Shown here: positions 1 to 7,262 of the stretch, one piece after another
How the letters are laid out: each line of letters opens with the position of its first letter
How positions within the stretch are numbered: position 1 is the first letter of the stretch
From: JAJRRL01 sp047404195
GTDB lineage: Bacteria; Pseudomonadota; Gammaproteobacteria; JAJRRL01
Assembly: GCA_047404195.1 (NCBI GenBank)
Contig: JBDOIU010000032.1
Span: 1-28,213, forward strand
DNA length: 28,213 bases
Reading direction: 5' to 3'
The notes under the pieces: generated by a model
Told to the model about the DNA's origin: nothing
Database searches by the model: none
Seen by the model: the letters and a program-made list of their open reading frames with translations, nothing else
Made by a program: the position numbers and the translations under genes

Positions 1-102
1 CCGCCAGCACCCCCGCCCCATTTACCAGAGAATAGAGGCACTTTAAATGTGTCTACTAACGCCTCTCTGCAACAATATTACACACATTTACCGACATATT
101 AA
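1..102 (+). CDS. 3' end of an unidentified upstream gene (partial)
   Basis: Frame 1 is open from the window edge to a TAA at 100-102, giving 33 residues. The fragment begins with a proline-rich stretch (PPAPPPH) and ends in a polar, Tyr/Gln-containing tail (QQYYTHLPTY). It is too short to name. In Legionella and Coxiella, dotA lies close to other icm genes (icmV, icmW, icmX), so this could be one of them, but nothing in these residues proves it. The stop codon overlaps the first half of the candidate PmrA box of dotA, so the dotA promoter lies directly at the end of this frame. A chance open frame cannot be excluded. Confidence 0.45.
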   Translation, partial: PPAPPPHLPENRGTLNVSTNASLQQYYTHLPTY

Positions 103-117
103 TAAAAACTTAATCTC
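98..117 (+). promoter_or_regulatory. Candidate PmrA box of dotA
   Basis: Two TTAAT direct repeats start at 99 and 110, a period of 11 bases (TTAA-N7-TTAA). This is the spacing of the PmrA box, the tandem cTTAATatT repeat with a 2-base gap reported for Legionella and Coxiella dot/icm genes. The second copy ends 10 bases before a perfect TATAAT, so the box occupies the -35 region, as expected for a response-regulator-dependent promoter lacking a good -35 hexamer. The bases outside the TTAAT cores match poorly. Confidence 0.5.
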
Positions 118-124
118 TTCCTGT

Positions 125-130
125 TATAAT
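125..130 (+). promoter_or_regulatory. -10 element of the dotA promoter
   Basis: A consensus TATAAT lies 114 bases before the dotA start. No recognisable -35 hexamer sits 16-18 bases upstream; the tandem TTAAT repeats occupy that place. Transcription would start near 137 and give a leader of about 107 bases. Confidence 0.6.
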
Positions 131-138
131 TTGAAAAG

Positions 139-155
139 AGACACATTAAGTGTCT
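139..155 (+). promoter_or_regulatory. Inverted repeat AGACAC-N5-GTGTCT at the presumed dotA transcription start
   Basis: A perfect 6-bp inverted repeat with a 5-base spacer begins 9 bases after the -10 element, so it would cover the transcription start and first bases of the message. It could be an operator for a repressor or a 5'-end RNA hairpin. A GTGTCTA half-site also occurs at 50-56, upstream of the promoter. Confidence 0.35.
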
Positions 156-162
156 AATATAT

Positions 163-190
163 AAGGAGGATCAGAGGCCGACCCCTGATC
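163..190 (+). promoter_or_regulatory. Structured dotA leader: orphan Shine-Dalgarno and hairpin
   Basis: A near-perfect Shine-Dalgarno AAGGAGGA (163-170) runs into a hairpin: GATCAG (169-174) pairs with CTGATC (185-190), extended by two G-C pairs past one mismatch, with a CCGA loop. No ATG, GTG or TTG stands at a usable distance behind this Shine-Dalgarno; the dotA start is 74 bases further on with its own AGAGGAA. The element could be a ribosome standby site or a post-transcriptional control element. Confidence 0.35.
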
Positions 191-243
191 GTAACTGTAC
201 CTGCTGTACGGCTTGAGCTGAATACTTTTTAAGAGGAACCACC

Positions 244-2883
244 ATGTCTAAACTACTTAAACGAATTATTACCAGCCTCTACTTATTCATCCTCACATGC
301 CCAGCACTAACCTGGGCGCAAATCGATGCATTTGATGCGGGTGCTGTAAACAACCGCACAGACGCATCTGTCAACTATCTTAGTCAAATTTTTGGTAATG
401 TTGGACATGTACTGAGCTCTACCTCTGGTCAATTTTTAGGTGCGATGTTCAAGGTATTCAACACTGGTATCTTAGCGGTATCCGGAGTCTGGGTTTTGTA
501 CTCTGTGTTTAATACACTCATCAAAATATCCAGCAAGAATGCTGAACAACATACCGCAGGCTTGGCAATGAAGTTTCTCAAAATTGTTGTCGGCATCATA
601 CTGGTAGTTCCAAGCCCTGTCACTGGCTACTCCCTCATTCAAGATATTGTCATGAAGGTTGTGGTAGAAGGCATCAAACTCGCTGACACTACCTGGTCAG
701 CTGCACTAGACTACTTGGGTGATGGCGGAACGTTACTGGATACTTCAGCAGGAAGTGGTAGCGGCCAAAAAGGTGATAGCCTGGAAACCATATCAAAACA
801 ACAAGGTTACTTTGGTGGACCAAATGACCCGACACCATTTGCTGGTAATATCATGGAGGTTTTTGCTGCTGAAGTAAATGCCATTAAGCGCTCAGGATCT
901 AAAAAGAACCTGCAGACATATGAAGTCGGCGGCTACAATGGTACAACATGTATGAAGATAGGTGATGCCCCAAGTGATGGCAAACCATGTATTATATTTA
1001 CGACTGGAGAACACAATAGCGGCAGCATTTCAACCGAACTGAAAATAAATAAAAAACCAGCCGATGATAATGGGGATACTCTTACTGCTTTAGCTGATGA
1101 TTTGCAGCCAGCAGCGAATTATTATGCTTGTGTACTCAGTTCACCAACTGATAATGGGAACTGGAAAGACTACTGTGCAATGATAGGCCTTAAAACAACA
1201 ACGCTGAATAACGAGACCATTGCGACCTCATCACAATTTTACACCTATCTTTCAAATGCCTTTATTGCATACTATGGGCGCATATTACCGCTAGCCAGAA
1301 AACTAGCAATGGGTGGCGACACGAAAGTAGGTGGTAATTATGGTATTGGAGTACTCGCTGGAGACAAAGCTGGACATAACGATGGTAAGACTGTTGCAAA
1401 CACAGAAAAAGATGTCATTCAAGTCATGAAGCAAAGTGGCTGGATTAATGCTGGGGCATACTATTGGGCAACGGCTGAATGGCTACAGAATAACAGTCAA
1501 TTTGGCTCTATTGATGGCACCAGTAATGTAGAAGAGAAAGCACTGTCCTACGCCAAAGGTGCTACGATAGCTCAGACATCTGCCATGCGTAACATTAGCG
1601 ATGATAGTGAAAAATCAGAGCTGGCTACAGGTATTCAGAAGAAACTGTACCCCATACTAGCCAGCTATAGTAAAGCACTTGGATTAAAAGATCATGGCGA
1701 TGGCACCAAGATGCAAAACAGCTGTACCGGGTCAGCATCCTGTGACAATGTCATTGTCGGAATGATATTACATATCATACTGCCGATATACGACACCATG
1801 CTGAGTAGCTTGAGTGATTTAGGACATGGCCTTCACTCTGCAGACCCAATTGTCATCATGGCTACGGTTGGACACAACCTAATCAAGGTTGCTACAAGTA
1901 TGCTGATTGGTGGTCTTACATTGTTTTCCGTAGCGGCAGCAGCAGCAATGGCTGTAGGTAATATCATGCCTGTTGGTATGGGGGGATCCATCGTTGTCAA
2001 TAACTTTATCATGCCCATAGCCAAACTCATATTCTCACTATTACAAAGCTTGGCGATGTACTTTATTTTAGTTGGGGGTACAGCATCGATCTTCCTACCA
2101 CTTTATCCATGGGTACTATGGACGTTTGCAGTGCTCGGCTGGTTTATTGCTGTTATTGAGACAATGTGTGCTGCACCACTGATCTGCTTGGGGCTAACAA
2201 AACCAAAAGGGCAAGAGTTTGCTACAGATATTGAACAAGCTATCATGCTGCTACTCAGTGTATTCTTGCGACCAGCACTGATGGTTCTAGGGCTTTGTGC
2301 TGCAATCCTATTAACGCGCGTGGCCATTACATACCTAACACATGGCCTGGCAATACTGGCATACAATATGTACGTAGATCCAAAAGACGCAGCTGGTAGC
2401 ATTGCAAAACTTGGCAATGATGGTCAAAGTATTGACTATATCAATGCCCTACTGCTGTTGGCCACAAACTTCTCAACAGGCGGAAATGCTCAGGGGATAA
2501 ACTCGGCGGATGCAATATCGGACATTGTTTTCGTCTTAATTGCGATTCCAACCATTTATGGTATCATCGCTTACATTTCATATAATATCGTAACTCAAAC
2601 ATACTCTCTTGTTTTCCACTTACCACAATATGTGATGAGATGGATAGGAGGAGGAGCAGCAGGTGATACCCAAGGCATGATTGGTAAAGTTGAAGGAGCG
2701 AAAGGTGGCGCACAGGCTGGGCTGAAAGGAGCACAAGCTGGAACAGCAGGTCTGAGCTCACTTGGCGCTGGATTTACTAAAGGGAGCGGTAGCCTTTCTA
2801 AGATAGCCAGTGGTGGCGAAGATAGTGAATCAGAGGACAGTGAAAGCGGTGAAGGCGACTCTAGCGCTGGAAGCGCAGGGTAA
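244..2883 (+). CDS. dotA: DotA, polytopic inner-membrane protein of the Dot/Icm type IVB secretion system
   Basis: 879 residues. Residues 1-25 form a signal peptide (KLLKR, hydrophobic core, likely cleavage after TWA). Hydrophobic segments near 63-92 and 107-140 are followed by a long hydrophilic region (about 150-515) with several cysteines, then a cluster of membrane segments (about 535-790) and a Gly/Ser/acidic tail (about 797-879). This order, a periplasmic domain between a small N-terminal and a large C-terminal membrane block, is that of the DotA/TraY family. In Legionella DotA is required for effector export and intracellular growth. The protein is shorter than Legionella DotA (about 1050 residues), mainly in the soluble parts. 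The ATG follows AGAGGAA. No other dot/icm gene can be recognised in the window, so the rest of the machinery must be elsewhere or just upstream. Confidence 0.9.
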   Translation: MSKLLKRIITSLYLFILTCPALTWAQIDAFDAGAVNNRTDASVNYLSQIFGNVGHVLSSTSGQFLGAMFKVFNTGILAVSGVWVLYSVFNTLIKISSKNAEQHTAGLAMKFLKIVVGIILVVPSPVTGYSLIQDIVMKVVVEGIKLADTTWSAALDYLGDGGTLLDTSAGSGSGQKGDSLETISKQQGYFGGPNDPTPFAGNIMEVFAAEVNAIKRSGSKKNLQTYEVGGYNGTTCMKIGDAPSDGKPCIIFTTGEHNSGSISTELKINKKPADDNGDTLTALADDLQPAANYYACVLSSPTDNGNWKDYCAMIGLKTTTLNNETIATSSQFYTYLSNAFIAYYGRILPLARKLAMGGDTKVGGNYGIGVLAGDKAGHNDGKTVANTEKDVIQVMKQSGWINAGAYYWATAEWLQNNSQFGSIDGTSNVEEKALSYAKGATIAQTSAMRNISDDSEKSELATGIQKKLYPILASYSKALGLKDHGDGTKMQNSCTGSASCDNVIVGMILHIILPIYDTMLSSLSDLGHGLHSADPIVIMATVGHNLIKVATSMLIGGLTLFSVAAAAAMAVGNIMPVGMGGSIVVNNFIMPIAKLIFSLLQSLAMYFILVGGTASIFLPLYPWVLWTFAVLGWFIAVIETMCAAPLICLGLTKPKGQEFATDIEQAIMLLLSVFLRPALMVLGLCAAILLTRVAITYLTHGLAILAYNMYVDPKDAAGSIAKLGNDGQSIDYINALLLLATNFSTGGNAQGINSADAISDIVFVLIAIPTIYGIIAYISYNIVTQTYSLVFHLPQYVMRWIGGGAAGDTQGMIGKVEGAKGGAQAGLKGAQAGTAGLSSLGAGFTKGSGSLSKIASGGEDSESEDSESGEGDSSAGSAG

Positions 2884-2895
2884 ACTGCACTCTCA

Positions 2896-2933
2896 GCAAA
2901 AAAAACACGGACAATTGTCCGTGTTTTTTTTGC
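2896..2933. terminator. Perfect 38-bp palindromic intrinsic terminator after dotA
   Basis: An A-run, ACACGGAC, AATT, GTCCGTGT and a T-run form an uninterrupted palindrome flanked by GC on each side, starting 12 bases after the dotA stop. The stem has a U-tract in either direction, so it can stop transcription on both strands. It separates dotA from the small gene downstream. Confidence 0.92.
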
Positions 2934-3192
2934 AAACCAACAAGATAACGCTCTCTAAATAACCGCAGTTATGATGACGCTATAATAGCAACCTGACCAC
3001 CCTCTTGAGTACAAGCAAAGGCTGAGCACCTAGCATATTTTAGTGAGTTATCGGCCTTACTGATTCAGTTGAAATATGAAAACGCTGCAAAATTCATGCT
3101 ATTACAGTGATGTTGATGCGCTATCGTGACTATATTCAATCTTAGGGTTGTCAGTTTGCAGTGCATTGACATGGGCAGATACACAGAGTCAC
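2934..3192. other. Non-coding stretch between the dotA terminator and the small gene
   Basis: No convincing gene is seen here. A consensus TATAAT stands at 2981-2986 inside GACGCTATAATAG, a 13-base string that recurs exactly in front of the gene at 14837. There is no good -35 hexamer. If active it would give a long leader for the gene at 3268 or a small RNA. A 17-codon open frame at 3076 has no ribosome binding site and is not called. Confidence 0.3.
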
Positions 3193-3221
3193 TTGACTTT
3201 AAAAACCTTCTCCGATATGGT
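3193..3221 (+). promoter_or_regulatory. Promoter of the 75-residue gene
   Basis: TTGACT (3193-3198), a 17-base spacer and TATGGT (3216-3221) match the sigma-70 pattern and lie about 45 bases before the start codon. Confidence 0.5.
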
Positions 3222-3267
3222 AGCATTCACATGTTAACGTCATTATTTTAAGCAACTGGGGAGATCA

Positions 3268-3495
3268 ATGAGCAAACAATCCAGCAATCATAATGAACAA
3301 ACAAGCAACAACAATACAGATTCTATTGAGATGCTTGCTAGATTAGAAGCAATCGTTCTAGCGTTGAGAGCTCTTCCAAGTGAGACTGTTCAGTTTATTG
3401 GACAAACTGACACTGCAATCAATCTTCTCAATGCACTAAACTCTGTAGAATTGGATGACGAGAAACAACAAAATAGATCACCTAGTCCGAAATAA
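3268..3495 (+). CDS. Small hypothetical protein, 75 residues
   Basis: Not recognised. The ATG follows GGGGAG at a 6-base spacing, and a sigma-70-like promoter stands directly upstream, which supports a real gene. The protein is polar and N/Q/S-rich at its start (about residues 1-18), has a predicted amphipathic helical middle (about 19-60, with regularly spaced Leu, Ile and Ala) and ends in a charged tail (DDEKQQNR). There is no signal peptide or membrane segment. It lies between the dotA terminator and a convergent permease gene, 24 bases from the latter's end. Its position next to dotA makes a secretion-related or effector role conceivable, but nothing in the residues shows it. Confidence 0.55.
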   Translation: MSKQSSNHNEQTSNNNTDSIEMLARLEAIVLALRALPSETVQFIGQTDTAINLLNALNSVELDDEKQQNRSPSPK

Positions 3496-3519
3496 ATAAA
3501 ACCATTAAGCTGATAGGCT

Positions 3520-5088
3520 TTAAAGAATACTGGCCTGATATTGCTCTCTCGAGGATTCTCCACTGAGACCACAGTATAGCGACCAATAGAAAACAACAGC
3601 CGTCATCAAAGCAACTGCAAGGAAATCCCAGCCAAAACCTAACTCACCTGTTCCACCGCCAAAGGTGCCTACATGTGAAATATAACCCGTTGAAACCACA
3701 TAAAAAACTAACCACAGTGACTTCAACCATGGTAATTGGTGCTTAAAACCGATGCGCAACTGGCTCAAGATAAACAGCAACCCATAACCAGAAGCAATCA
3801 CGATCAGCATCTTGGAAATGATGTGCCAACCTGTCCAAAATACAATTAAATTGCAAATATAAAATGCCAGCAAGCATAGCAATCGATGGCAAGGTAATTT
3901 AAATGGGCGTGGCTGATCCGGTAGCTGCTTTCGCAACAAGACCAAAGCCAGTGGACCGATGGCATAGGCAAAAACAAGACACGACACCAAAAAACTCATC
4001 ATATTTTGCCAAGTTGGAAAGGGTAAGAATAACAACATACCCAATATAAAGTTCAAACCCAATAAGCGAGTCGGGACGCTATGCTTATTCATGTGCAACA
4101 GCCACTTTGGAAAGTAACCATTCACGCCCATGGCATAACACATACGTGCGGTCGAGCCTGTATACAATAACCCTGTCCCGAATGGACTAATCGATGCATC
4201 AACTAACATCACCTTAGCAAAAATTGGCAACCCCAAAGCAATGACCAAACCTAGCAAAGGACCACTATCACCTGCAAATGATAAATGTTTCCAACCTCCG
4301 GCATAATCAGATGGACGCAGCACACCAATAAAGGCTGTCTGTAACGTGATATATAAAATGATACAAATACATAAGCCACCAATGATAGCGATCGGTACTG
4401 AGCGTTGTGGATTTTTGGCTTCACCAGCAAGCTGAATTGCTGGACTGTAACCTATGTATGAAAAAATGACCCCTGCAGATGGCAATGCTGCTAAAATACC
4501 GTGCCAACCATATGGTGCAAAACCTGACTGGGAAAAATTATTGACATGAAAACCACTACTGAACAAAACCATGATGGTTAATGCGGATACAACCAGCTTC
4601 AATAGCACCAAAAAATTATTGGTTTTCTCAAGCTTCTTTACGCCCATCGCATTAATCCAACACATGATGAATAAGATTATCGCTGAAAACATAATACCCT
4701 GTGTGGACAACACAAGGTGATCGTCGACATGTCGCATTAACATGGGAAATGGCTCTGCCAGATAATGTATGAGAGCCATGGTTTCTATGGGAGACACAGC
4801 AATACATGATATCCATGAGATCCAAGCCATCGTAAAACTGATAATCGAACCATGACTCAACTGCAGGAAGCGGATAGATCCACCACTAAAGGGGAATGTG
4901 CTGGCTAACTCAGCGAATGTCAGCGCAACCAAAACCATCAACAAACCACCAATCAACCAGGCCATGATTGCAGCAGGACCAGCTACTTGTGCAGCCAAAA
5001 ATGGCCCAAACAAACGCCCAGACCCGACCATACCACCGACAGCCGCCATGAGCAGGCCCATGCCTGAAACAGATCGCTTAAAAGACAT
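3520..5088 (-). CDS. APC-superfamily amino-acid permease (aspartate:proton symporter-like)
   Basis: 522 residues with about twelve hydrophobic segments along the whole length, as in APC transporters. The first segment carries GGMVGSGRLFGP, the unwound substrate-binding Gly-Ser-Gly motif of TM1. The following FAELASTFPFSGG and the SHGS.ISF.M.W..W region match the aspartate:proton symporter (YveA-type) branch. It would take up an amino acid with protons across the inner membrane; the substrate is inferred from the branch only. In this branch the residue after GSG is usually a tryptophan; here it is arginine. The start is preceded by AAGGATG. The gene diverges from orn and converges with the small gene at 3268. 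Confidence 0.85.
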   Translation of the reverse strand: MSFKRSVSGMGLLMAAVGGMVGSGRLFGPFLAAQVAGPAAIMAWLIGGLLMVLVALTFAELASTFPFSGGSIRFLQLSHGSIISFTMAWISWISCIAVSPIETMALIHYLAEPFPMLMRHVDDHLVLSTQGIMFSAIILFIMCWINAMGVKKLEKTNNFLVLLKLVVSALTIMVLFSSGFHVNNFSQSGFAPYGWHGILAALPSAGVIFSYIGYSPAIQLAGEAKNPQRSVPIAIIGGLCICIILYITLQTAFIGVLRPSDYAGGWKHLSFAGDSGPLLGLVIALGLPIFAKVMLVDASISPFGTGLLYTGSTARMCYAMGVNGYFPKWLLHMNKHSVPTRLLGLNFILGMLLFLPFPTWQNMMSFLVSCLVFAYAIGPLALVLLRKQLPDQPRPFKLPCHRLLCLLAFYICNLIVFWTGWHIISKMLIVIASGYGLLFILSQLRIGFKHQLPWLKSLWLVFYVVSTGYISHVGTFGGGTGELGFGWDFLAVALMTAVVFYWSLYCGLSGESSREQYQASIL

Positions 5089-5169
5089 CGCCGCACATCC
5101 TTTTTTGACAAATGACTAGTCTATCACAGCTGCTACCAGTGGAAAAGACACTTATGTTGGCACTTGATA

Positions 5170-5199
5170 TTGACAACAGAAAATGCCAATGCCTATCAT
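5170..5199 (+). promoter_or_regulatory. Promoter of orn
   Basis: Consensus TTGACA (5170-5175), an 18-base spacer and TATCAT (5194-5199, five of six bases). Transcription would start near 5206, downstream of any upstream in-frame start, which supports the orn start at 5229. Confidence 0.7.
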
Positions 5200-5228
5200 C
5201 TGTAATGAATACACACGGAGCAAAGACC

Positions 5229-5777
5229 ATGCACAACTCACACCTCATCTGGCTTGACTGCGAAATGACCGGACTCAATCCAGATACTGATCATCTGATC
5301 GAGCTGGCAATTGTGATCACAGATGCCAACCTAGAACCAATTGCAGAAGGACCCAACCTGGTGATTCATCAAAGTGATGACATATTGGCAGGGATGGATG
5401 AATGGAATACCAGGCATCATGGCAGATCAGGTCTAACAGGGGCAGTCAGGCAGAGCGCCATGAGTGTGAGCGAGGCCGAACAGTGTGCATTAGCGTTTGT
5501 GAAACAACATGTTAATGCGCAACAGTCGCCGATGTGTGGCAATACCATAGGGCAAGATCGACGATTCTTACGCAAGTATATGCCAACATTTGCAGATTAT
5601 TTTCATTATCGCAACTTAGATGTGAGTAGCTTTAAAATCGCGACGCAACTCTGGTCTAAGGACAAATTACCCACTCAAGCCAAAACAGAGGCACACCGGG
5701 CTTTGGCTGACACCTACGAATCTATCGCTGAAATGCGGCATTATCGTGAACACTTCTTCTTAAAAGACAGCATTTAG
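5229..5777 (+). CDS. orn: Oligoribonuclease, 3'-to-5' exonuclease for short RNAs
   Basis: 182 residues, the family's usual size. Orn degrades 2-5-nucleotide RNAs, including pGpG from cyclic-di-GMP breakdown, to mononucleotides in the cytoplasm and is essential in many gammaproteobacteria. The DEDDh residues are present: LDCEMTG (D10, E12) at the start, the Asp in GNTIGQDRRF, and the His and Asp of EAHRALADTYESI near the end. The frame extends upstream to 5112, but the homology begins at the ATG at 5229, which has GGAG 8 bases before it and a promoter just upstream. The gene is followed after 76 bases by plsY. Confidence 0.96.
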   Translation: MHNSHLIWLDCEMTGLNPDTDHLIELAIVITDANLEPIAEGPNLVIHQSDDILAGMDEWNTRHHGRSGLTGAVRQSAMSVSEAEQCALAFVKQHVNAQQSPMCGNTIGQDRRFLRKYMPTFADYFHYRNLDVSSFKIATQLWSKDKLPTQAKTEAHRALADTYESIAEMRHYREHFFLKDSI

Positions 5778-5853
5778 TGTATGATGAAATGACCCTTTAC
5801 ATGCTGTATGTATATGGGTGTGCATCAATCTTAATGTTTAAAGGGACTGACAT

Positions 5854-6447
5854 ATGATTTTTCCTGCTTTGCTAATACTGGCTTATCTCATCGGCTCTTT
5901 ATCCGCCAGCATTATTCTCGCCAAACTATGTGGTTTACCAGACCCTAGGGAATCAGGCTCAAAGAATGCTGGTGCAACTAATACACTACGCACGAATGGC
6001 AAAAAAAATGGCGCTATCGTGTTGGTTGCAGACCTATTTAAAGGCTCGCTGTGCGTTATTCTCGCTTATGCTTTTCGATTACAATCAGCTGAACTGGGTC
6101 TGGTTGCACTCTGCGCCGTCCTCGGCCACATCTTTCCTTGCTATTTTAACTTCAAAGGTGGAAAAGGCGTCGCAACAGCATTGGGTGCCCTACTCATCTG
6201 CTGCCCAAAAGCAGCTTTTATTGTAGTACTCACCTGGATAATCATTGCCCATTTCAGCCATTATGTTTCACTGGCTTCAATGTGTGCATGCCTAATCGCA
6301 CCATTTTCAATGTTATTTATCGCAGGTGCATCAGAAAACTTTATTCCCTTCTTAATAATCAGCGGGTTAATCATATGGCGGCATAAAGATAACATACAGC
6401 GCCTGAAAGACAAAAAAGAAAGTAAAGTCAATCTGTTTGGCACGTGA
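5854..6447 (+). CDS. plsY: Glycerol-3-phosphate acyltransferase PlsY
   Basis: 197 residues, full length. PlsY moves the acyl group from acyl-phosphate to glycerol-3-phosphate, the first step of phospholipid synthesis, in the inner membrane. The three family motifs can be seen: ESGSKNAGATNTLR (about 31-46), FKGGKGVATALG (about 100-111) and a late IIWRHKDNI.R segment (about 172-182). Several hydrophobic segments span the protein. AAAGGGA precedes the ATG. It probably shares a transcript with orn, although the 76-base gap could hold a weak promoter. It converges with rluB across 18 bases with no clear terminator. Confidence 0.95.
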   Translation: MIFPALLILAYLIGSLSASIILAKLCGLPDPRESGSKNAGATNTLRTNGKKNGAIVLVADLFKGSLCVILAYAFRLQSAELGLVALCAVLGHIFPCYFNFKGGKGVATALGALLICCPKAAFIVVLTWIIIAHFSHYVSLASMCACLIAPFSMLFIAGASENFIPFLIISGLIIWRHKDNIQRLKDKKESKVNLFGT

Positions 6448-6465
6448 TGTGATGATACCAGTAAG

Positions 6466-7230
6466 TTAGTCACTTTCAACAGCTTCTTTCAAAGCTTTAA
6501 CTTGCTTTTGATCCAACTCCAAGAAAGAGCCTAATCGAACAGATGCGGGTAACGACAAAGGCCCAAAGCGCACGCGTTTTAATCGACTGACTGTTACACC
6601 TTGAGATTCCCAAAGACGTCGCACCAGGCGATTACGACCCTGCATGACCACCACATGAAACCAGCGGTTCGCCGCCTCCGTTAATTCAGTAGACTCAACC
6701 ACATCCTCAAAACGCGCCATACCATCATCTAGCTTCACACCGTTTGTAATGGCCTTTAACATGTCATTGGTGACCTTACCCAAAATACGAACTGCATACT
6801 CTCTAGCAAGACCACTGGATGGATGCATCAGTTTATGAGCAAGCTCACCATCGGTGGTAAATAATAATAATCCGGTTGTATTAATATCTAAACGACCGAT
6901 ACCGATCCAACGGCCATGCGTTAAAGGTGGCAATTTATCATAAACCGTTGGCCTACCCTCGGGGTCACGTACTGTACACACTAAACCAAGCGGTTTATTC
7001 AGCATCAATACGCGCATGGGTTGACCTGACTGTTTCGCGTAAAGCTTTAATAGGCGCCCGTCCAATGTGACACGGTCTTTGGATATGACTTTATCACCTA
7101 ATTGCGCTACTTTTCCGTTGATACTCAGCCTGGCATCACGAATCCAGCCTTCAATTTCTCTTCTTGACCCCAAACCATGTGATGCTAAAAACTTTTGTAA
7201 GCGCTCTGGTTTTTCTGTTCTAGTTGACAT
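6466..7230 (-). CDS. rluB: 23S rRNA pseudouridine(2605) synthase RluB
   Basis: 254 residues. An S4 RNA-binding domain (about 8-65: ERLQKFLASHGLGSRREIEGWI) is followed by the RsuA/RluB catalytic domain. The catalytic aspartate is D115 in IGRLDINTTGLLLFT. The segment LGLVCTVRDPEGRPTVYD, together with the position behind scpB, favours RluB over RluE, RluF or RsuA. RluB isomerises U2605 (E. coli numbering) of 23S rRNA. AGAGGATG lies before the ATG, 32 bases after the scpB stop, so scpA-scpB-rluB is probably one operon. The protein lacks the long basic C-terminal tail of the E. coli enzyme. Confidence 0.93.
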   Translation of the reverse strand: MSTRTEKPERLQKFLASHGLGSRREIEGWIRDARLSINGKVAQLGDKVISKDRVTLDGRLLKLYAKQSGQPMRVLMLNKPLGLVCTVRDPEGRPTVYDKLPPLTHGRWIGIGRLDINTTGLLLFTTDGELAHKLMHPSSGLAREYAVRILGKVTNDMLKAITNGVKLDDGMARFEDVVESTELTEAANRWFHVVVMQGRNRLVRRLWESQGVTVSRLKRVRFGPLSLPASVRLGSFLELDQKQVKALKEAVESD

Positions 7231-7262
7231 GTCATCCTCTTAATTATTTACTAAAGCTGCAT

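Noticed and set aside
3076..3129. 17-codon open frame between dotA and the small gene
   Set aside because: No Shine-Dalgarno and no promoter at a suitable distance.
3234..3251. TTAA pair before the 75-residue gene as a PmrA box
   Set aside because: The period is 14 bases instead of 11, and an ordinary sigma-70 promoter already explains the gene.
5112..5228. Longer orn start giving 221 residues
   Set aside because: The extra 39 residues have no family match, and the consensus promoter TTGACA-TATCAT lies inside them; the ATG at 5229 has a good ribosome site.
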